Assembly: GCA_017620615.1 (NCBI GenBank)
Contig: JAGAUW010000018.1
Location: 20,828-84,827, forward strand
DNA length: 64,000 nucleotides
Source: Clostridia bacterium
GTDB taxonomy: Bacteria; Bacillota; Clostridia; Monoglobales; Monoglobaceae
Direction: 5' to 3'
Below, in pieces: positions 1 to 9,050 of this stretch. The notes below the pieces were generated by a model. The model ran no database searches, was not told where the DNA came from, and saw only the letters and a program-made list of their open reading frames with translations. The stretch's first letter is position 1. Every line of letters starts with the position of its first letter. A program made the translations under genes and the position numbers.

Positions 1-1
1 A

Positions 2-358
2 GAGGCGGAGGCTGCCCTTAAAGAGGTTGGAGTGAATATAAGTATAAAGGGTACAGGAGATGTTATTCTTGACCAGGTTCCAAAGCCATATTCGAAGCTT
101 GCAAGAGGCTCCAAAGTTGTGGCATATACCGAGGGTGAGGAAAGCAAAAAGACGGTGACAATCCCCGATGTTGTGGGTTGTTCGGCATCAGAGGCGAATA
201 AAGGCATTACAAATGCAGGGCTTAATGTAAGAGTAAAAGGACTTTCAAACGTTAACGGAATTTCAATTTGCTCTGAGCAGTCGCCTGCTGCCGGCACGAT
301 TGTAGAGCCGGGAACAATTGTTACCTTGGATTTTAGATATATAGAGGTAAGAGACTGA
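2..358 (+). CDS. Penicillin-binding protein C-terminus (PASTA domain), partial
   Basis: Only the last 118 codons are in the window; the frame is open from the first bases, so the gene starts upstream. The visible part contains a PASTA domain (VTIPDVVG near the start, then a PxxG-type turn and a final beta strand). PASTA domains cap class B penicillin-binding proteins of the FtsI/SpoVD type and PrkC-type kinases and bind muropeptides or beta-lactams outside the cell. The position directly upstream of murE is the usual place of ftsI/spoVD in the Firmicute division cluster, so a SpoVD-like or FtsI-like transpeptidase is the best reading. The catalytic domain is not visible, so the exact subclass cannot be decided. 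Confidence 0.8.
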   Translation, partial: EAEAALKEVGVNISIKGTGDVILDQVPKPYSKLARGSKVVAYTEGEESKKTVTIPDVVGCSASEANKGITNAGLNVRVKGLSNVNGISICSEQSPAAGTIVEPGTIVTLDFRYIEVRD

Positions 359-396
359 TTTTTTAAAATATGGTTTTGAGAAATGGAGGATCGGCT

Positions 397-1845
397 ATGT
401 TATTATCTCAGTTGCTCACTGATGTGGAAATAATAAATGCATGGGGAAACATCGATGTGAAAATTTCCGGAGTTGCTTTTAACTCTCAGGAGGTAAAACC
501 TGGCGATGTGTTTGTATGCATAAAGGGATTTAAAACCGACGGCCACGATTATGCAGCGGATGCGCTTGAGAAAGGCGCGGTTGCGATAGTAGCAGAAAAG
601 CCGTTGCCTGATACTGCAGCTACCACTGTTGTGGTTAAGGACACACGATATGCACTTTCGTGTATTGCAGCAGCTTTTTATGATCATCCCTACAGAAAGT
701 TTCGTCTTATAGGAATAACGGGGACTAATGGAAAGACCACAACTACTTATCTTGTGAAATCAATTCTTGAAAGCTGTGGCGAGACTGTTGGGCTTATTGG
801 TACAAATCAGAATATGATAGGCAACAAAACAATTCCCTCTCACCATACAACACCTGATGCATTGGAACTGATGCGTCTTTTTGACCAGATGGCGAATGAG
901 GGTGTGGATACGGTTGTTATGGAGGTTTCGTCACACTCGCTTGCTCTTGACAGAGTGGCTTGCTGTGAGTTTGACATTGGTGCATTCACTAATGTGACTC
1001 AGGACCATCTTGATTTCCACATTACTATGGAAAACTATACAAATGCAAAGGCGCAGCTTTTTAAAAAATGTCGCAAGGGTGTTTTCAATATTGACGATGG
1101 CGCTTTTGAAGCGTTGAGTAAAAATGCTACTTGTGATGTTTTAACATACAGTACAAGAAACGACTGTGATTTAAAGGCGGAGGATATTGAATACCGTGCA
1201 ACAGGTGTGGAGTTTGACCTTGTTTGTGGAAAGGCACGTGAAAGGGTTACACTATCTATACCGGGTGGATTTTCGGTGTATAATGCATTGACTGCTGCCG
1301 GATGTTGTCTTGCAGCTGGTCTGTCCCTTGCGGATATTTCAAATGGATTGAGGTCAGCGAAAGGGGTAAAGGGTAGAATTGAGGTTGTGGAAACCAATAC
1401 AGATTATACAGTGATAATTGACTATGCTCATACCCCTGACGGACTTTATAATATTCTAAGTGCTATACGCGGTTTTGCAAAAGGCAGAATTGTTACCCTC
1501 TTTGGATGCGGCGGTGACCGTGACAAGACAAAGAGACCTCAGATGGGAAAAATTGCCGGTGAAATGTCGGATTTCTGCATAGTGACAAGTGACAATCCAA
1601 GGAGTGAAGAGCCAAAGGCGATAATCGAGGATATACTTGTGGGACTTAAGGAAACTGATTGTCGGTATGCCGTTGTTGAAAACCGATTCGAGGCTATTGA
1701 ATTTGCTATTGACAATGCAAAGCCTGATGATATAATTCTCCTTGCGGGCAAAGGCCATGAGCCTTATCAGATACTCAAGGACAGAACTATTGTGTTTGAC
1801 GAAAGAGAGATAGTTTTAAAGCTTATTGATTCATCTGAGGCTTAA
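397..1845 (+). CDS. murE: UDP-N-acetylmuramoyl-L-alanyl-D-glutamate--2,6-diaminopimelate ligase
   Basis: MurE adds the third amino acid of the peptidoglycan stem peptide in the cytoplasm, using ATP. The 482-residue product has the Mur ligase layout: N-terminal UDP-binding domain, the ATP loop GTNGKTTT at about residues 109-116, TTPDALEL in the substrate site, and a C-terminal domain with DNPRSEEP. The DNPR motif is the known signature of enzymes that take meso-diaminopimelate rather than lysine. I start at the ATG at 397 because GGAGGA lies six bases upstream; an in-frame ATG at 370 has no good ribosome site. It lies five bases from murF's ribosome site in the same operon. Confidence 0.96.
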   Translation: MLLSQLLTDVEIINAWGNIDVKISGVAFNSQEVKPGDVFVCIKGFKTDGHDYAADALEKGAVAIVAEKPLPDTAATTVVVKDTRYALSCIAAAFYDHPYRKFRLIGITGTNGKTTTTYLVKSILESCGETVGLIGTNQNMIGNKTIPSHHTTPDALELMRLFDQMANEGVDTVVMEVSSHSLALDRVACCEFDIGAFTNVTQDHLDFHITMENYTNAKAQLFKKCRKGVFNIDDGAFEALSKNATCDVLTYSTRNDCDLKAEDIEYRATGVEFDLVCGKARERVTLSIPGGFSVYNALTAAGCCLAAGLSLADISNGLRSAKGVKGRIEVVETNTDYTVIIDYAHTPDGLYNILSAIRGFAKGRIVTLFGCGGDRDKTKRPQMGKIAGEMSDFCIVTSDNPRSEEPKAIIEDILVGLKETDCRYAVVENRFEAIEFAIDNAKPDDIILLAGKGHEPYQILKDRTIVFDEREIVLKLIDSSEA

Positions 1846-1859
1846 GGAGAGTGATTGAT

Positions 1860-3266
1860 GTGGAAAATATCCTGACAATAAAGCAGCTTGAAATGGCATG
1901 CGGAGGAAGAGCAGAAAACTGCGATAGCGAAAAAGTTGTAGCAGATATTGTTACTGACAGCAGAAAAATCACGTTTGGCTCTGTCTTTGTCGCGCTCCGT
2001 GGAGAAAAATTTGACGGACATAATTTTGCAAGTCAAGCCATTGAAAAGGGTGCGGTTTGCTCTATTGTTGATGAAAGCTTCGAAAACAAGGAAAATATTC
2101 CGGCGATAATTGTAAAAGACACATACAAGGCCCTTCGGGACGCGGCAAAATATTATCGTGACAGGTTTTTGATTCCGTCAGTTGCTATAACAGGAAGTGT
2201 GGGAAAAACCAGCACCAAGGACATGGTTTATTGTGTGCTGAGTAACAAGTACAAAGTGCTTAAAACAGAGGGGAATTTCAATAACGAAATAGGACTTCCC
2301 CTCACAGCATTTAGACTTTCATCCGATGATGAACTTGCCATTTTTGAAATGGGAATGAGTTCTTTTGGTGAAATCTCGCGACTTACAGATATTGCATCCC
2401 CTGAAACTTCCATAATAACGAATATAGGTTTTTCACATATAGAGCATTTAGGCTCAAGAGAAAATATCCTGAAAGCAAAGCTTGAAGTGCTTGAGGGAAT
2501 GTCAGAAACAGACGGAACTGTTATACTGAACGGCGATGACCAGTATTTGAACAGTGTGGTGGGAACATTGCCCTTTGAAACACTGACATATGGAATAGAA
2601 AACAAAACTTGCGACATCGTTGCTGAAAATATCAAAAAGTTTTCAGACAGTATATCTTTTGAGGTTCAGCTCGACGGAACAGTGTATAATATACGGATAA
2701 ACGCCCCTGGCGTTCATCATGTTTACAATGCATTGGCGGCTACCTTAGCTGGAATGAAGTACAATATGTCAATGGAACAGATCATTGAGGGAATAGGGAA
2801 ATTTGCGCCACAAGGCATGAGACAAAATATTGAAACCCTAAACAATTATAGAATAATAAGGGATTGCTACAACGCAAGTCCTACATCTATGAAATCAGGA
2901 CTTGAAGTTTTGGCGGTAACTATGCCGAAAGATATGGAAAGTCCTTACAGAAGGGTTGCTGTTCTTGGTGATATGCTGGAGCTTGGTGAATTTGCCCGTG
3001 ATGCCCATATATCGGTGGGAGAATTGACCTGCGACTATGATTTGGGATGCCTTGTTGCCATTGGTAAAAATGCGGAATTTGTGGCAAAAGGAGCTATTGA
3101 AAAAGGCTTCAATTCATCTGAGATATATGTTTTTTATGATAACAATGCCGCAAAGGCTCATATTATGGAAATATTAAAGCCCAACGATGTTATTCTTTTC
3201 AAAGGGTCACGGGGTATGCGGCTTGAAGAGATTGCAGATTTTATTTCGGAGCAGGATGCTCTTTAA
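1860..3266 (+). CDS. murF: UDP-N-acetylmuramoyl-tripeptide--D-alanyl-D-alanine ligase
   Basis: MurF joins D-Ala-D-Ala to the UDP-MurNAc tripeptide, the last cytoplasmic step of precursor synthesis. The protein has the Mur ligase P-loop GSVGKTSTK, EGNFNNEIGLPLT, EMGMSSFGEI and the late motif DCYNASPTSM, all characteristic of MurF. The start could be GTG 1851 or GTG 1860; AAGGAGAG at 1844-1851 sits at proper distance only from 1860, giving the start chosen here. It follows murE by 14 bases and precedes mraY by 35, so the three genes are probably cotranscribed. Confidence 0.95.
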   Translation: MENILTIKQLEMACGGRAENCDSEKVVADIVTDSRKITFGSVFVALRGEKFDGHNFASQAIEKGAVCSIVDESFENKENIPAIIVKDTYKALRDAAKYYRDRFLIPSVAITGSVGKTSTKDMVYCVLSNKYKVLKTEGNFNNEIGLPLTAFRLSSDDELAIFEMGMSSFGEISRLTDIASPETSIITNIGFSHIEHLGSRENILKAKLEVLEGMSETDGTVILNGDDQYLNSVVGTLPFETLTYGIENKTCDIVAENIKKFSDSISFEVQLDGTVYNIRINAPGVHHVYNALAATLAGMKYNMSMEQIIEGIGKFAPQGMRQNIETLNNYRIIRDCYNASPTSMKSGLEVLAVTMPKDMESPYRRVAVLGDMLELGEFARDAHISVGELTCDYDLGCLVAIGKNAEFVAKGAIEKGFNSSEIYVFYDNNAAKAHIMEILKPNDVILFKGSRGMRLEEIADFISEQDAL

Positions 3267-3301
3267 CAACCACAGAAAACAGTATTAGTGAGGTTTTTAA
3301 A

Positions 3302-4288
3302 ATGATTAAAGCTATTACAGTTGCATTGATTTCGTTTATGTTTGCGGCAGTTCTTGGAATTTTCCTGATACCGCTTTTGCACAGACTCAAATTTGGACAG
3401 GAAATAAGAGAAGAAGGTCCAAAGTGGCACCAGAGAAAATCAGGAACGCCAACAATGGGTGGTATTATATTCATAGCCGCATCTGTTATTTCGTCCGCCA
3501 TAGGAGTATTTATTTTTGGCATAAATCGCGATGTAGCAGATGTAAAGGCACTTATCAGCCTTTTGGGAATATCCTTGGGCTTTGGAATTGTGGGGTTTTT
3601 GGATGACTACATAAAAGTGATTCTCAAACGAAATCTTGGACTTCGTGCAGGGCAGAAATTTTCACTGCAGTTTCTTGTGGCACTGATTTCGGCTGTATGG
3701 ATGGTTGCAGGGGGCGTGGTAAATACCGAAATTGCTATTCCATTTTCGGGTTTCAGTGTAGACGTTGGACATATAGTTTATATCCCGTTTGTTATTCTGG
3801 TTATGCTTGCGGCTGTCAACAGCGTAAACCTCACGGACGGACTTGATGGCCTTGCTACTTGCATAACTTTGGTCATATGTGTTTTCTATTGCATTGTATC
3901 GACTGTTTCACAGAACAGCCCATTGGCACTCTTCAGCGCAATTCTCATAGGCGGTCTTTTGGGATTTTTGATTTACAACAAATTTCCGGCAAAAGTGTTT
4001 ATGGGCGATACCGGCTCGCTTTTCTTGGGCGGCGCAGTCTCGGCAATGGCAATTTCTATGAAAAATCCTTTACTTTTGCTTATTGTGGGTCTTGTCTATG
4101 TGATAGAAGCACTGTCGGTTATTATTCAGGTGACTTGGTTCAAGAAAACAGGAAAACGAATATTTAAAATGAGCCCTATCCATCATCATTTTGAAATGTG
4201 TGGATGGAGCGAGGTTAAAATAGTTATAGTATTTTCGGCTGTTACGGCAGCTCTTTGCATTTTGGGATTGGCTGCGACGGGAATTTAA
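3302..4288 (+). CDS. mraY: Phospho-N-acetylmuramoyl-pentapeptide transferase
   Basis: MraY transfers phospho-MurNAc-pentapeptide to undecaprenyl phosphate, making lipid I in the membrane. The 328-residue protein is a multi-helix membrane protein with the family's motifs in order: DDYIK near residue 101, NLTDGLDGLA, FMGDTGSL and the C-terminal histidine cluster PIHHHFE. Length matches the family. In most Firmicute clusters murD follows; here only 33 bases separate it from ftsW, so murD is absent from this position. Confidence 0.97.
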   Translation: MIKAITVALISFMFAAVLGIFLIPLLHRLKFGQEIREEGPKWHQRKSGTPTMGGIIFIAASVISSAIGVFIFGINRDVADVKALISLLGISLGFGIVGFLDDYIKVILKRNLGLRAGQKFSLQFLVALISAVWMVAGGVVNTEIAIPFSGFSVDVGHIVYIPFVILVMLAAVNSVNLTDGLDGLATCITLVICVFYCIVSTVSQNSPLALFSAILIGGLLGFLIYNKFPAKVFMGDTGSLFLGGAVSAMAISMKNPLLLLIVGLVYVIEALSVIIQVTWFKKTGKRIFKMSPIHHHFEMCGWSEVKIVIVFSAVTAALCILGLAATGI

Positions 4289-4321
4289 AAACAGAAAAAT
4301 TTGCGGAAAGGATGGCTGCAT

Positions 4322-5509
4322 ATGAAGCGGGTACAAAGAAGAAAAAGTGTGCGAAAGACAAATAGCTCTGCTAAAACTTTAGCTGCGTCAAAGCTTGGCA
4401 GCCTGGTGACTGCAACAAAGGGCGTTGATATGCAGTTTTTGGTTGCGGTTTATATTTTGCTTGCGTTCGGGCTTCTTATGGTGCTCAGTGCCAGCAGCCC
4501 TATTGCCTACGCAAGTGAAGCAACCAATCACGACAGCTTTTATTATTTCAAAAAGCAGTTTCTGTGGGCAATCCTTGGAAGTATAGGTATGTTTGCAGCG
4601 GCAAATTATGATTATCAGAAAATGAAAAAGCTTGCCTTCCCGGCTCTTTGCATTAGTGTTCTTTTGCTTCTTTTGGTGTTGGTGCCGGGGATAGGCAGAA
4701 AAATCAACGATGCAAGACGCTGGATTTATATCGGTCCAATAAACTTTCAGCCGTCAGAGGTTGCAAAGATTGCTATGATTGTATTTTTCTCATACAGTCT
4801 TTCAAAAAACCATAAGGAGCTGAAAAATTTCAGTGTGTTTTTGCTGTACATAGCGATAATAGGGGTTGTGGCAGTGATAATTATGATGGAACCACATTTC
4901 AGCTGTACAATGCTGATAGTTGCAACATCGGTAATTCTTATGTTCGTTGCGGGGGCCAAAATCAGGCACTTTTTGGTGTTGTGTCTGCCGGTTATTCCGG
5001 TACTTGGTCTTGTAATAATAAAGTCCCCTTACCGACTCGCCAGAGTACTTTCGTTCCTTGATCCTTTTGAGGATATACAAGGTGCAGGTTGGCAGATTGT
5101 TCAGTCACTTTATGCCATAGGCTCGGGAGGAATTTTTGGTGCAGGGCTTGGTCAAAGCCGTCAGAAATATCTGAACATTCCGGAGCCGCAAAATGACTTT
5201 ATATTTGCTATTCTTGCGGAGGAGTTTGGCCTTTTGGGGGCAATTCTTGTTTCGGTTATGTTCATTTTTCTTATAGCAAGAGGAGTAAAAATTGCACTTC
5301 GTGCTCCTGACCTTTTCGGAACACTTCTCACAACGGGAATAGTTGCTATGATTGCAATTCAGGCACTTGTGAACATTGCGGTTGTTACGTCATCAATACC
5401 TGTTACGGGTATGCCGCTGCCGTTTTTCAGCTATGGCGGTACGGCACTTGCTATTACTATGACAGAGATGGGAATTGTACTGAATGTGTCAAAACACGCA
5501 AAGATTTAA
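4322..5509 (+). CDS. ftsW: SEDS-family peptidoglycan glycosyltransferase FtsW/SpoVE
   Basis: SEDS proteins polymerise lipid II into glycan strands together with a class B penicillin-binding protein. The product has about ten membrane helices and the family motifs SASSP..A in helix 1, KINDARRWI, FQPSEVAK, and near the end GMPLPFFSYGGT. The ATG at 4322 is preceded by GGAAAGGA at 4305-4312; a TTG at 4301 overlaps that site and is unlikely. Position between mraY and murG fits FtsW or its sporulation paralogue SpoVE, which cannot be told apart by sequence reading alone. The N-terminus carries about 30 extra basic residues before the first helix. Confidence 0.93.
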   Translation: MKRVQRRKSVRKTNSSAKTLAASKLGSLVTATKGVDMQFLVAVYILLAFGLLMVLSASSPIAYASEATNHDSFYYFKKQFLWAILGSIGMFAAANYDYQKMKKLAFPALCISVLLLLLVLVPGIGRKINDARRWIYIGPINFQPSEVAKIAMIVFFSYSLSKNHKELKNFSVFLLYIAIIGVVAVIIMMEPHFSCTMLIVATSVILMFVAGAKIRHFLVLCLPVIPVLGLVIIKSPYRLARVLSFLDPFEDIQGAGWQIVQSLYAIGSGGIFGAGLGQSRQKYLNIPEPQNDFIFAILAEEFGLLGAILVSVMFIFLIARGVKIALRAPDLFGTLLTTGIVAMIAIQALVNIAVVTSSIPVTGMPLPFFSYGGTALAITMTEMGIVLNVSKHAKI

Positions 5510-5525
5510 ATTCAGATTGGATATG

Positions 5526-5558
5526 AAGGCTTAAAGCAGCGAATAGCGTTTAGGCCTT
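5526..5558 (+). other. Hairpin in the ftsW-murG gap
   Basis: AAGGCTTAAA (5526-5535) pairs with TTTAGGCCTT (5549-5558) with one G-U pair and a 13-base loop. No run of T follows directly, so it is more likely an RNA-processing or stability element than a terminator. No function is known to me. Confidence 0.5.
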
Positions 5559-5586
5559 TAACCATTTAATAAAAGGAGATTTTTCT

Positions 5587-6699
5587 ATGAGAATTCTGTT
5601 TGTCGGTGGCGGAACCGCGGGGCATATTAATCCTGCTATTGCTGTTGCCAATCACATAAAAGAAAAAGACCCAAGGACTGAAATTTTGTTTGTGGGAACA
5701 AAGCAGGGAATGGAGAGCACCCTTGTGCCCAAGCAAGGCTATGAACTCCAGTTTATAAAAATTCACGGCTTCAAAAGGAGCCTTAGTCTTAAAAATATCA
5801 AGACAGTAGCAGAAATTTTTGATGGAGTAAGACGTGCAAAAAAAATAATAAAAGAATTTCGTCCCGATGTTGTTATGGGAACGGGAGGATATGTTACGGG
5901 TCCGGTTCTTCTTGCGGCGGCACTTATGAAAATTCCCACTCTTGTCCATGAGGCAAATGCTTATCCTGGGGTCACAATAAGGCTTTTGTCAAGGGTTTCG
6001 GATGTGGTGGCACTCAGTATGGAAGAGGCATCAAAGTTTATACCAAAGGCTAAGAGGATTGAAATTACCGGAAATCCGGTGAGGCCGTCAATTCTTTCCT
6101 GTGACAAAAAAACTGCCAGAGAAAAATTGGGACTTTCCGACAAAAAGGTTATTCTTATATTCGGCGGAAGTTTGGGTGCCGCAAAGATAAACTCGGTATG
6201 CTGTGACTGGATTTCTTCTGTGGCTGATGAAGGAAAGTATCATATACTGATGTCCACCGGCAAAAACAATCAGTATGAAAAGGTAATTGAGCGATTTAAG
6301 GAAAACGGCATAGATACGGAAAAATATCCGATGCTCAAGGTTTCTGAGTATATATATGATATGGACCTTGCGCTGAATGCGGCAGACCTTATTATTGCCC
6401 GTTCAGGCGGCTCGGTGAGTGAAATGACGGCTTTGGGGAAAGCAGCGATTCTCATCCCCTCGCCTTATGTGGCGGGAAATCACCAGCTACACAATGCCCG
6501 TGCCGTTGAGCGTTCAGGCGGTGCGATGGTGATTACTGAAGATGAGTTGACCAAAGAAAAACTTGGAGATGCGGTGACACGTATCATAGAAAACGACGAT
6601 TTGCTAGAAGAAATGAGCGAAAAATCAAAAAGTATAGGAATTGTGGATTCTGCTGACAGAATTTACAAAATCCTTAAAGAAATTGCAAAAATAAAATAA
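5587..6699 (+). CDS. murG: Undecaprenyldiphospho-muramoylpentapeptide beta-N-acetylglucosaminyltransferase
   Basis: MurG adds GlcNAc to lipid I to make lipid II on the inner membrane face. The 370-residue protein opens with the family's GGGTAGHINPAIAVA loop, followed by GTGGYVTGP and HEANAYPG, and in the C-terminal UDP-GlcNAc domain GGSLGA and ARSGGSVSEM, then NHQLHNA. AAAAGGAGAT lies six bases before the ATG. The gene belongs to the same run as ftsW and murA, with 77 and 59 bases on either side. Confidence 0.97.
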   Translation: MRILFVGGGTAGHINPAIAVANHIKEKDPRTEILFVGTKQGMESTLVPKQGYELQFIKIHGFKRSLSLKNIKTVAEIFDGVRRAKKIIKEFRPDVVMGTGGYVTGPVLLAAALMKIPTLVHEANAYPGVTIRLLSRVSDVVALSMEEASKFIPKAKRIEITGNPVRPSILSCDKKTAREKLGLSDKKVILIFGGSLGAAKINSVCCDWISSVADEGKYHILMSTGKNNQYEKVIERFKENGIDTEKYPMLKVSEYIYDMDLALNAADLIIARSGGSVSEMTALGKAAILIPSPYVAGNHQLHNARAVERSGGAMVITEDELTKEKLGDAVTRIIENDDLLEEMSEKSKSIGIVDSADRIYKILKEIAKIK

Positions 6700-6758
6700 A
6701 GCACATCAACACCTTTTTCCGTGCTTTACATAATATGTAGGTATGAGGAGGTGTTACG

Positions 6759-8009
6759 GTGAGCAAGATTATAATTTGCGGCGGGAGAAAGCTCGACGGT
6801 GAAGTCAATGTCCAGGGCTCAAAAAATGCAGTTTTGCCAATTCTTGCCGCAACTATCTTGAATGAAGAGGAATGTGTTGTACATAACTGTCCCGATCTTG
6901 CAGATACCCGGTCAGGGTTTGAAATAATACGGCAGCTTGGTGGAAAGGTAAGTTTCTGTGACCATACTGCAGTTATCAAAACCGAAAATATGAAACGGCA
7001 CGAAATTTCAGGGGAGCTTATGTGCAGTATGAGGTCGTCGGTTTTGTTTCTGGGGCCTATTATCTCACGATGTGGTCAGGCTGTTATTTCGTATCCAGGG
7101 GGCTGTGCCATAGGTCTTCGTCCCATAGATCTTCATCTTAAAGCTTTCAAAGAGCTTGGCGTGAAGATTGAAGAAGTCGGGGGCTATATTTACTGCAAAG
7201 CAGACAGAATAAGGCCTGCAACGGTGAATCTTCTGTTCCCAAGTGTTGGTGCTACGGAAAATATTATGCTGCTTGCGACGGTGTCACGGGGCGAAACAAT
7301 GATAGTAAATGCGGCGCGGGAGCCGGAGATTGTGGACCTGCAAAATTTCCTGAACAGGATGGGGGCAAAAATTTCCGGCGCAGGAACAGAAATAATTCGC
7401 ATAATAGGTGTTGAAAAATTAAAAAAAGTGGAGTATAATATAATTTCGGATCGTATTTTTGCAACAACATGTGCGTGTGCAGCTGCTTGTTGCGGCGGAG
7501 ACGTTGTGCTTCGGAATATGGAGCCCGAACATATAAGGCTTATTATTTCAATGCTAAAAGATTCTGGGTGCAAGGTAGTGAGCGGGGAAAATCATGTACG
7601 AATCCAAAACAGTGAACGGCTTTTGGGTCTTGGAAAGATTATGACATCGCCATATCCGGGGTTCCCGACGGATGCTCAGGCGCTCTTTATGTCGGCACTT
7701 GCCACAGCGGACGGAACAACGGTGTTTGTTGAAAATATATTTGAAAGCAGATACAAGCATGTGGCAGAACTTATCAAAATGGGCGCCGATATAATAGTTG
7801 ACGGAAGACTTGCGGCTGTTACCGGTTGTAACTATATCCAGGGTGCAAAGATTTGTGCCGGTGATTTGCGAGGCGGTGCGGCGTTGGTTATTGCGGGGCT
7901 TTCTGCCATTGGTGACACTGAAATAACGGGAATTGAACATATAGACAGAGGTTATGAACGGATAGAAAATGTTTTTTCGGCGCTTGGTGCGTCAATAAAA
8001 CGAAAATAA
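6759..8009 (+). CDS. murA: UDP-N-acetylglucosamine 1-carboxyvinyltransferase
   Basis: MurA moves enolpyruvate from PEP to UDP-GlcNAc, the first committed step of peptidoglycan synthesis. The 416-residue protein starts with the EPSP-synthase-like motif VQGSKNAVLPILAA and carries PGGCAIGLRPIDLH, whose cysteine corresponds to the PEP-binding, fosfomycin-reactive Cys115 of the E. coli enzyme. So nothing in this motif suggests inherent fosfomycin resistance. GTG start with AGGAGGT at 6746-6752. The location between murG and divIB is common in Clostridia. Confidence 0.96.
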   Translation: MSKIIICGGRKLDGEVNVQGSKNAVLPILAATILNEEECVVHNCPDLADTRSGFEIIRQLGGKVSFCDHTAVIKTENMKRHEISGELMCSMRSSVLFLGPIISRCGQAVISYPGGCAIGLRPIDLHLKAFKELGVKIEEVGGYIYCKADRIRPATVNLLFPSVGATENIMLLATVSRGETMIVNAAREPEIVDLQNFLNRMGAKISGAGTEIIRIIGVEKLKKVEYNIISDRIFATTCACAAACCGGDVVLRNMEPEHIRLIISMLKDSGCKVVSGENHVRIQNSERLLGLGKIMTSPYPGFPTDAQALFMSALATADGTTVFVENIFESRYKHVAELIKMGADIIVDGRLAAVTGCNYIQGAKICAGDLRGGAALVIAGLSAIGDTEITGIEHIDRGYERIENVFSALGASIKRK

Positions 8010-8016
8010 AAGCTTA

Positions 8017-8036
8017 GCCATGCAGGATAGCATGGC
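8017..8036 (+). other. Hairpin between murA and divIB
   Basis: GCCATGC (8017-8023) and GCATGGC (8030-8036) form a perfect 7-bp stem with a six-base loop. An in-frame ATG at 8020 is inside the stem, a further reason to prefer the GTG at 8080 as the divIB start. There is no T run. Confidence 0.5.
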
Positions 8037-8079
8037 ACAGGGCAAAAGGACAAGCTATTTTAAGGAAGGGGGGCGCAAC

Positions 8080-8922
8080 GTGAAAATTGTGAGAAAAAAG
8101 AAGATTAAAAAATTGGCAGAAAATGAAATTTCAAACAATGAGCTTGAACAAAAAAAACGAAAGCTTATGAAAGAGAACCGCAAGAAACGAAGAAAAAGAA
8201 GATTTATTATTTTTGTGTTTCTATTTGTCTGCATAGGGATAATTGTTGCGGTCCTCAAAGCACCTTTTTTCAATATTCAGGCGGTTTATTCGGTGGGGCA
8301 GTCACAGATGACCGAAAGTGAAATCTTAGAGATTGCCCAGATAAAAACAGGGGTGAATATTTTCAGTACAAATTTGAAAATTGCACAAAGACGGCTTAAT
8401 TTCAATGCTGAAATAGAGGAATCCAGTGTCAGAAGAATTTTTCCCAACAAGATAAAGATTTCGGTGAAGGAAGCGAAACCCATTGCTTACATAAAAAAGA
8501 ATGACAAGCTTCTTTTTATTGACGGATGGGGGAAGATAATAAAGGTCCATGAGGCGAGTGATGAAGAAAAACCGGCAGCGCCTGAACTTTTCGGTGTCGA
8601 GGCAGTGTCCGAAATTCCGGGTGAGCAGTTTGCAAAGCCAAATGACTCAAGAGCCGAGGTGCTTTTTGATTGCTTGCCGACGCTCTCTGAAACGGGACTT
8701 TTGGAAAAACTGAATTACATAAGTCTTGCGGATCTTTCGGATATACATCTTGATTATGAAAACAGACTTTATATGATGCTTGGGAGCTATGAAAACATAG
8801 ATTATAAACTGAAATTTGTGAAAAAAGTAATTGATGAGAATATTTCCGAGTATGAAAAAGCGCTTCTTGACTATCGGGGGGACAAGCTTTATGTAGGAAG
8901 ACGAGAAACGCCTGAGGAATAG
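8080..8922 (+). CDS. divIB: Cell division protein DivIB/FtsQ
   Basis: DivIB is a bitopic divisome protein that works with FtsL and DivIC around the septal transpeptidase. The product has a very basic cytoplasmic tail (residues 1-45), one membrane helix (about 46-65), then a POTRA domain starting at FFNIQAVYSVGQSQMTESEI and a beta domain. The start GTG 8080 follows AAGGAAGGGGGG; the upstream ATG 8020 lies in a hairpin. The frame ends at TAG 8920-8922 right after RRETPEE, but coding-like, glutamate-rich sequence continues in the same frame to TAA 9025-9027 (see next entry). Confidence 0.9.
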   Translation: MKIVRKKKIKKLAENEISNNELEQKKRKLMKENRKKRRKRRFIIFVFLFVCIGIIVAVLKAPFFNIQAVYSVGQSQMTESEILEIAQIKTGVNIFSTNLKIAQRRLNFNAEIEESSVRRIFPNKIKISVKEAKPIAYIKKNDKLLFIDGWGKIIKVHEASDEEKPAAPELFGVEAVSEIPGEQFAKPNDSRAEVLFDCLPTLSETGLLEKLNYISLADLSDIHLDYENRLYMMLGSYENIDYKLKFVKKVIDENISEYEKALLDYRGDKLYVGRRETPEE

Positions 8923-9027
8923 GCGGCTCTTGAAGAAGCAAAAAAAGCAGAAGAAGAACAAGAAAAGGCAGCTGATGAGAACAGTGTCAGCGGAGATGGA
9001 AAAAACGCAGAAAATACAGTTCAATAA
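8923..9027 (+). other. In-frame acidic tail after the divIB amber codon
   Basis: After TAG 8920-8922 the same frame stays open for 34 codons (beginning AALEEAKKAEEEQEKAA and ending NTVQ) and stops at TAA 9025. The composition (Glu, Lys, Ala) resembles the disordered C-terminal tails of Firmicute DivIB and of the neighbouring sbp product. Counting the tail, the gap to the next gene shrinks from 128 to 23 bases, like the other gaps in this operon. A one-base change of GAG or CAG to TAG, a sequencing error, or regulated readthrough would each explain it. Confidence 0.6.
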
Positions 9028-9050
9028 ATTTTGATGAAGAGGAAAAGAAG

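Noticed and set aside
8020..8079. ATG 8020 as the start of divIB
   Set aside because: It lies inside a perfect hairpin with no ribosome site, while GTG 8080 has a strong one.
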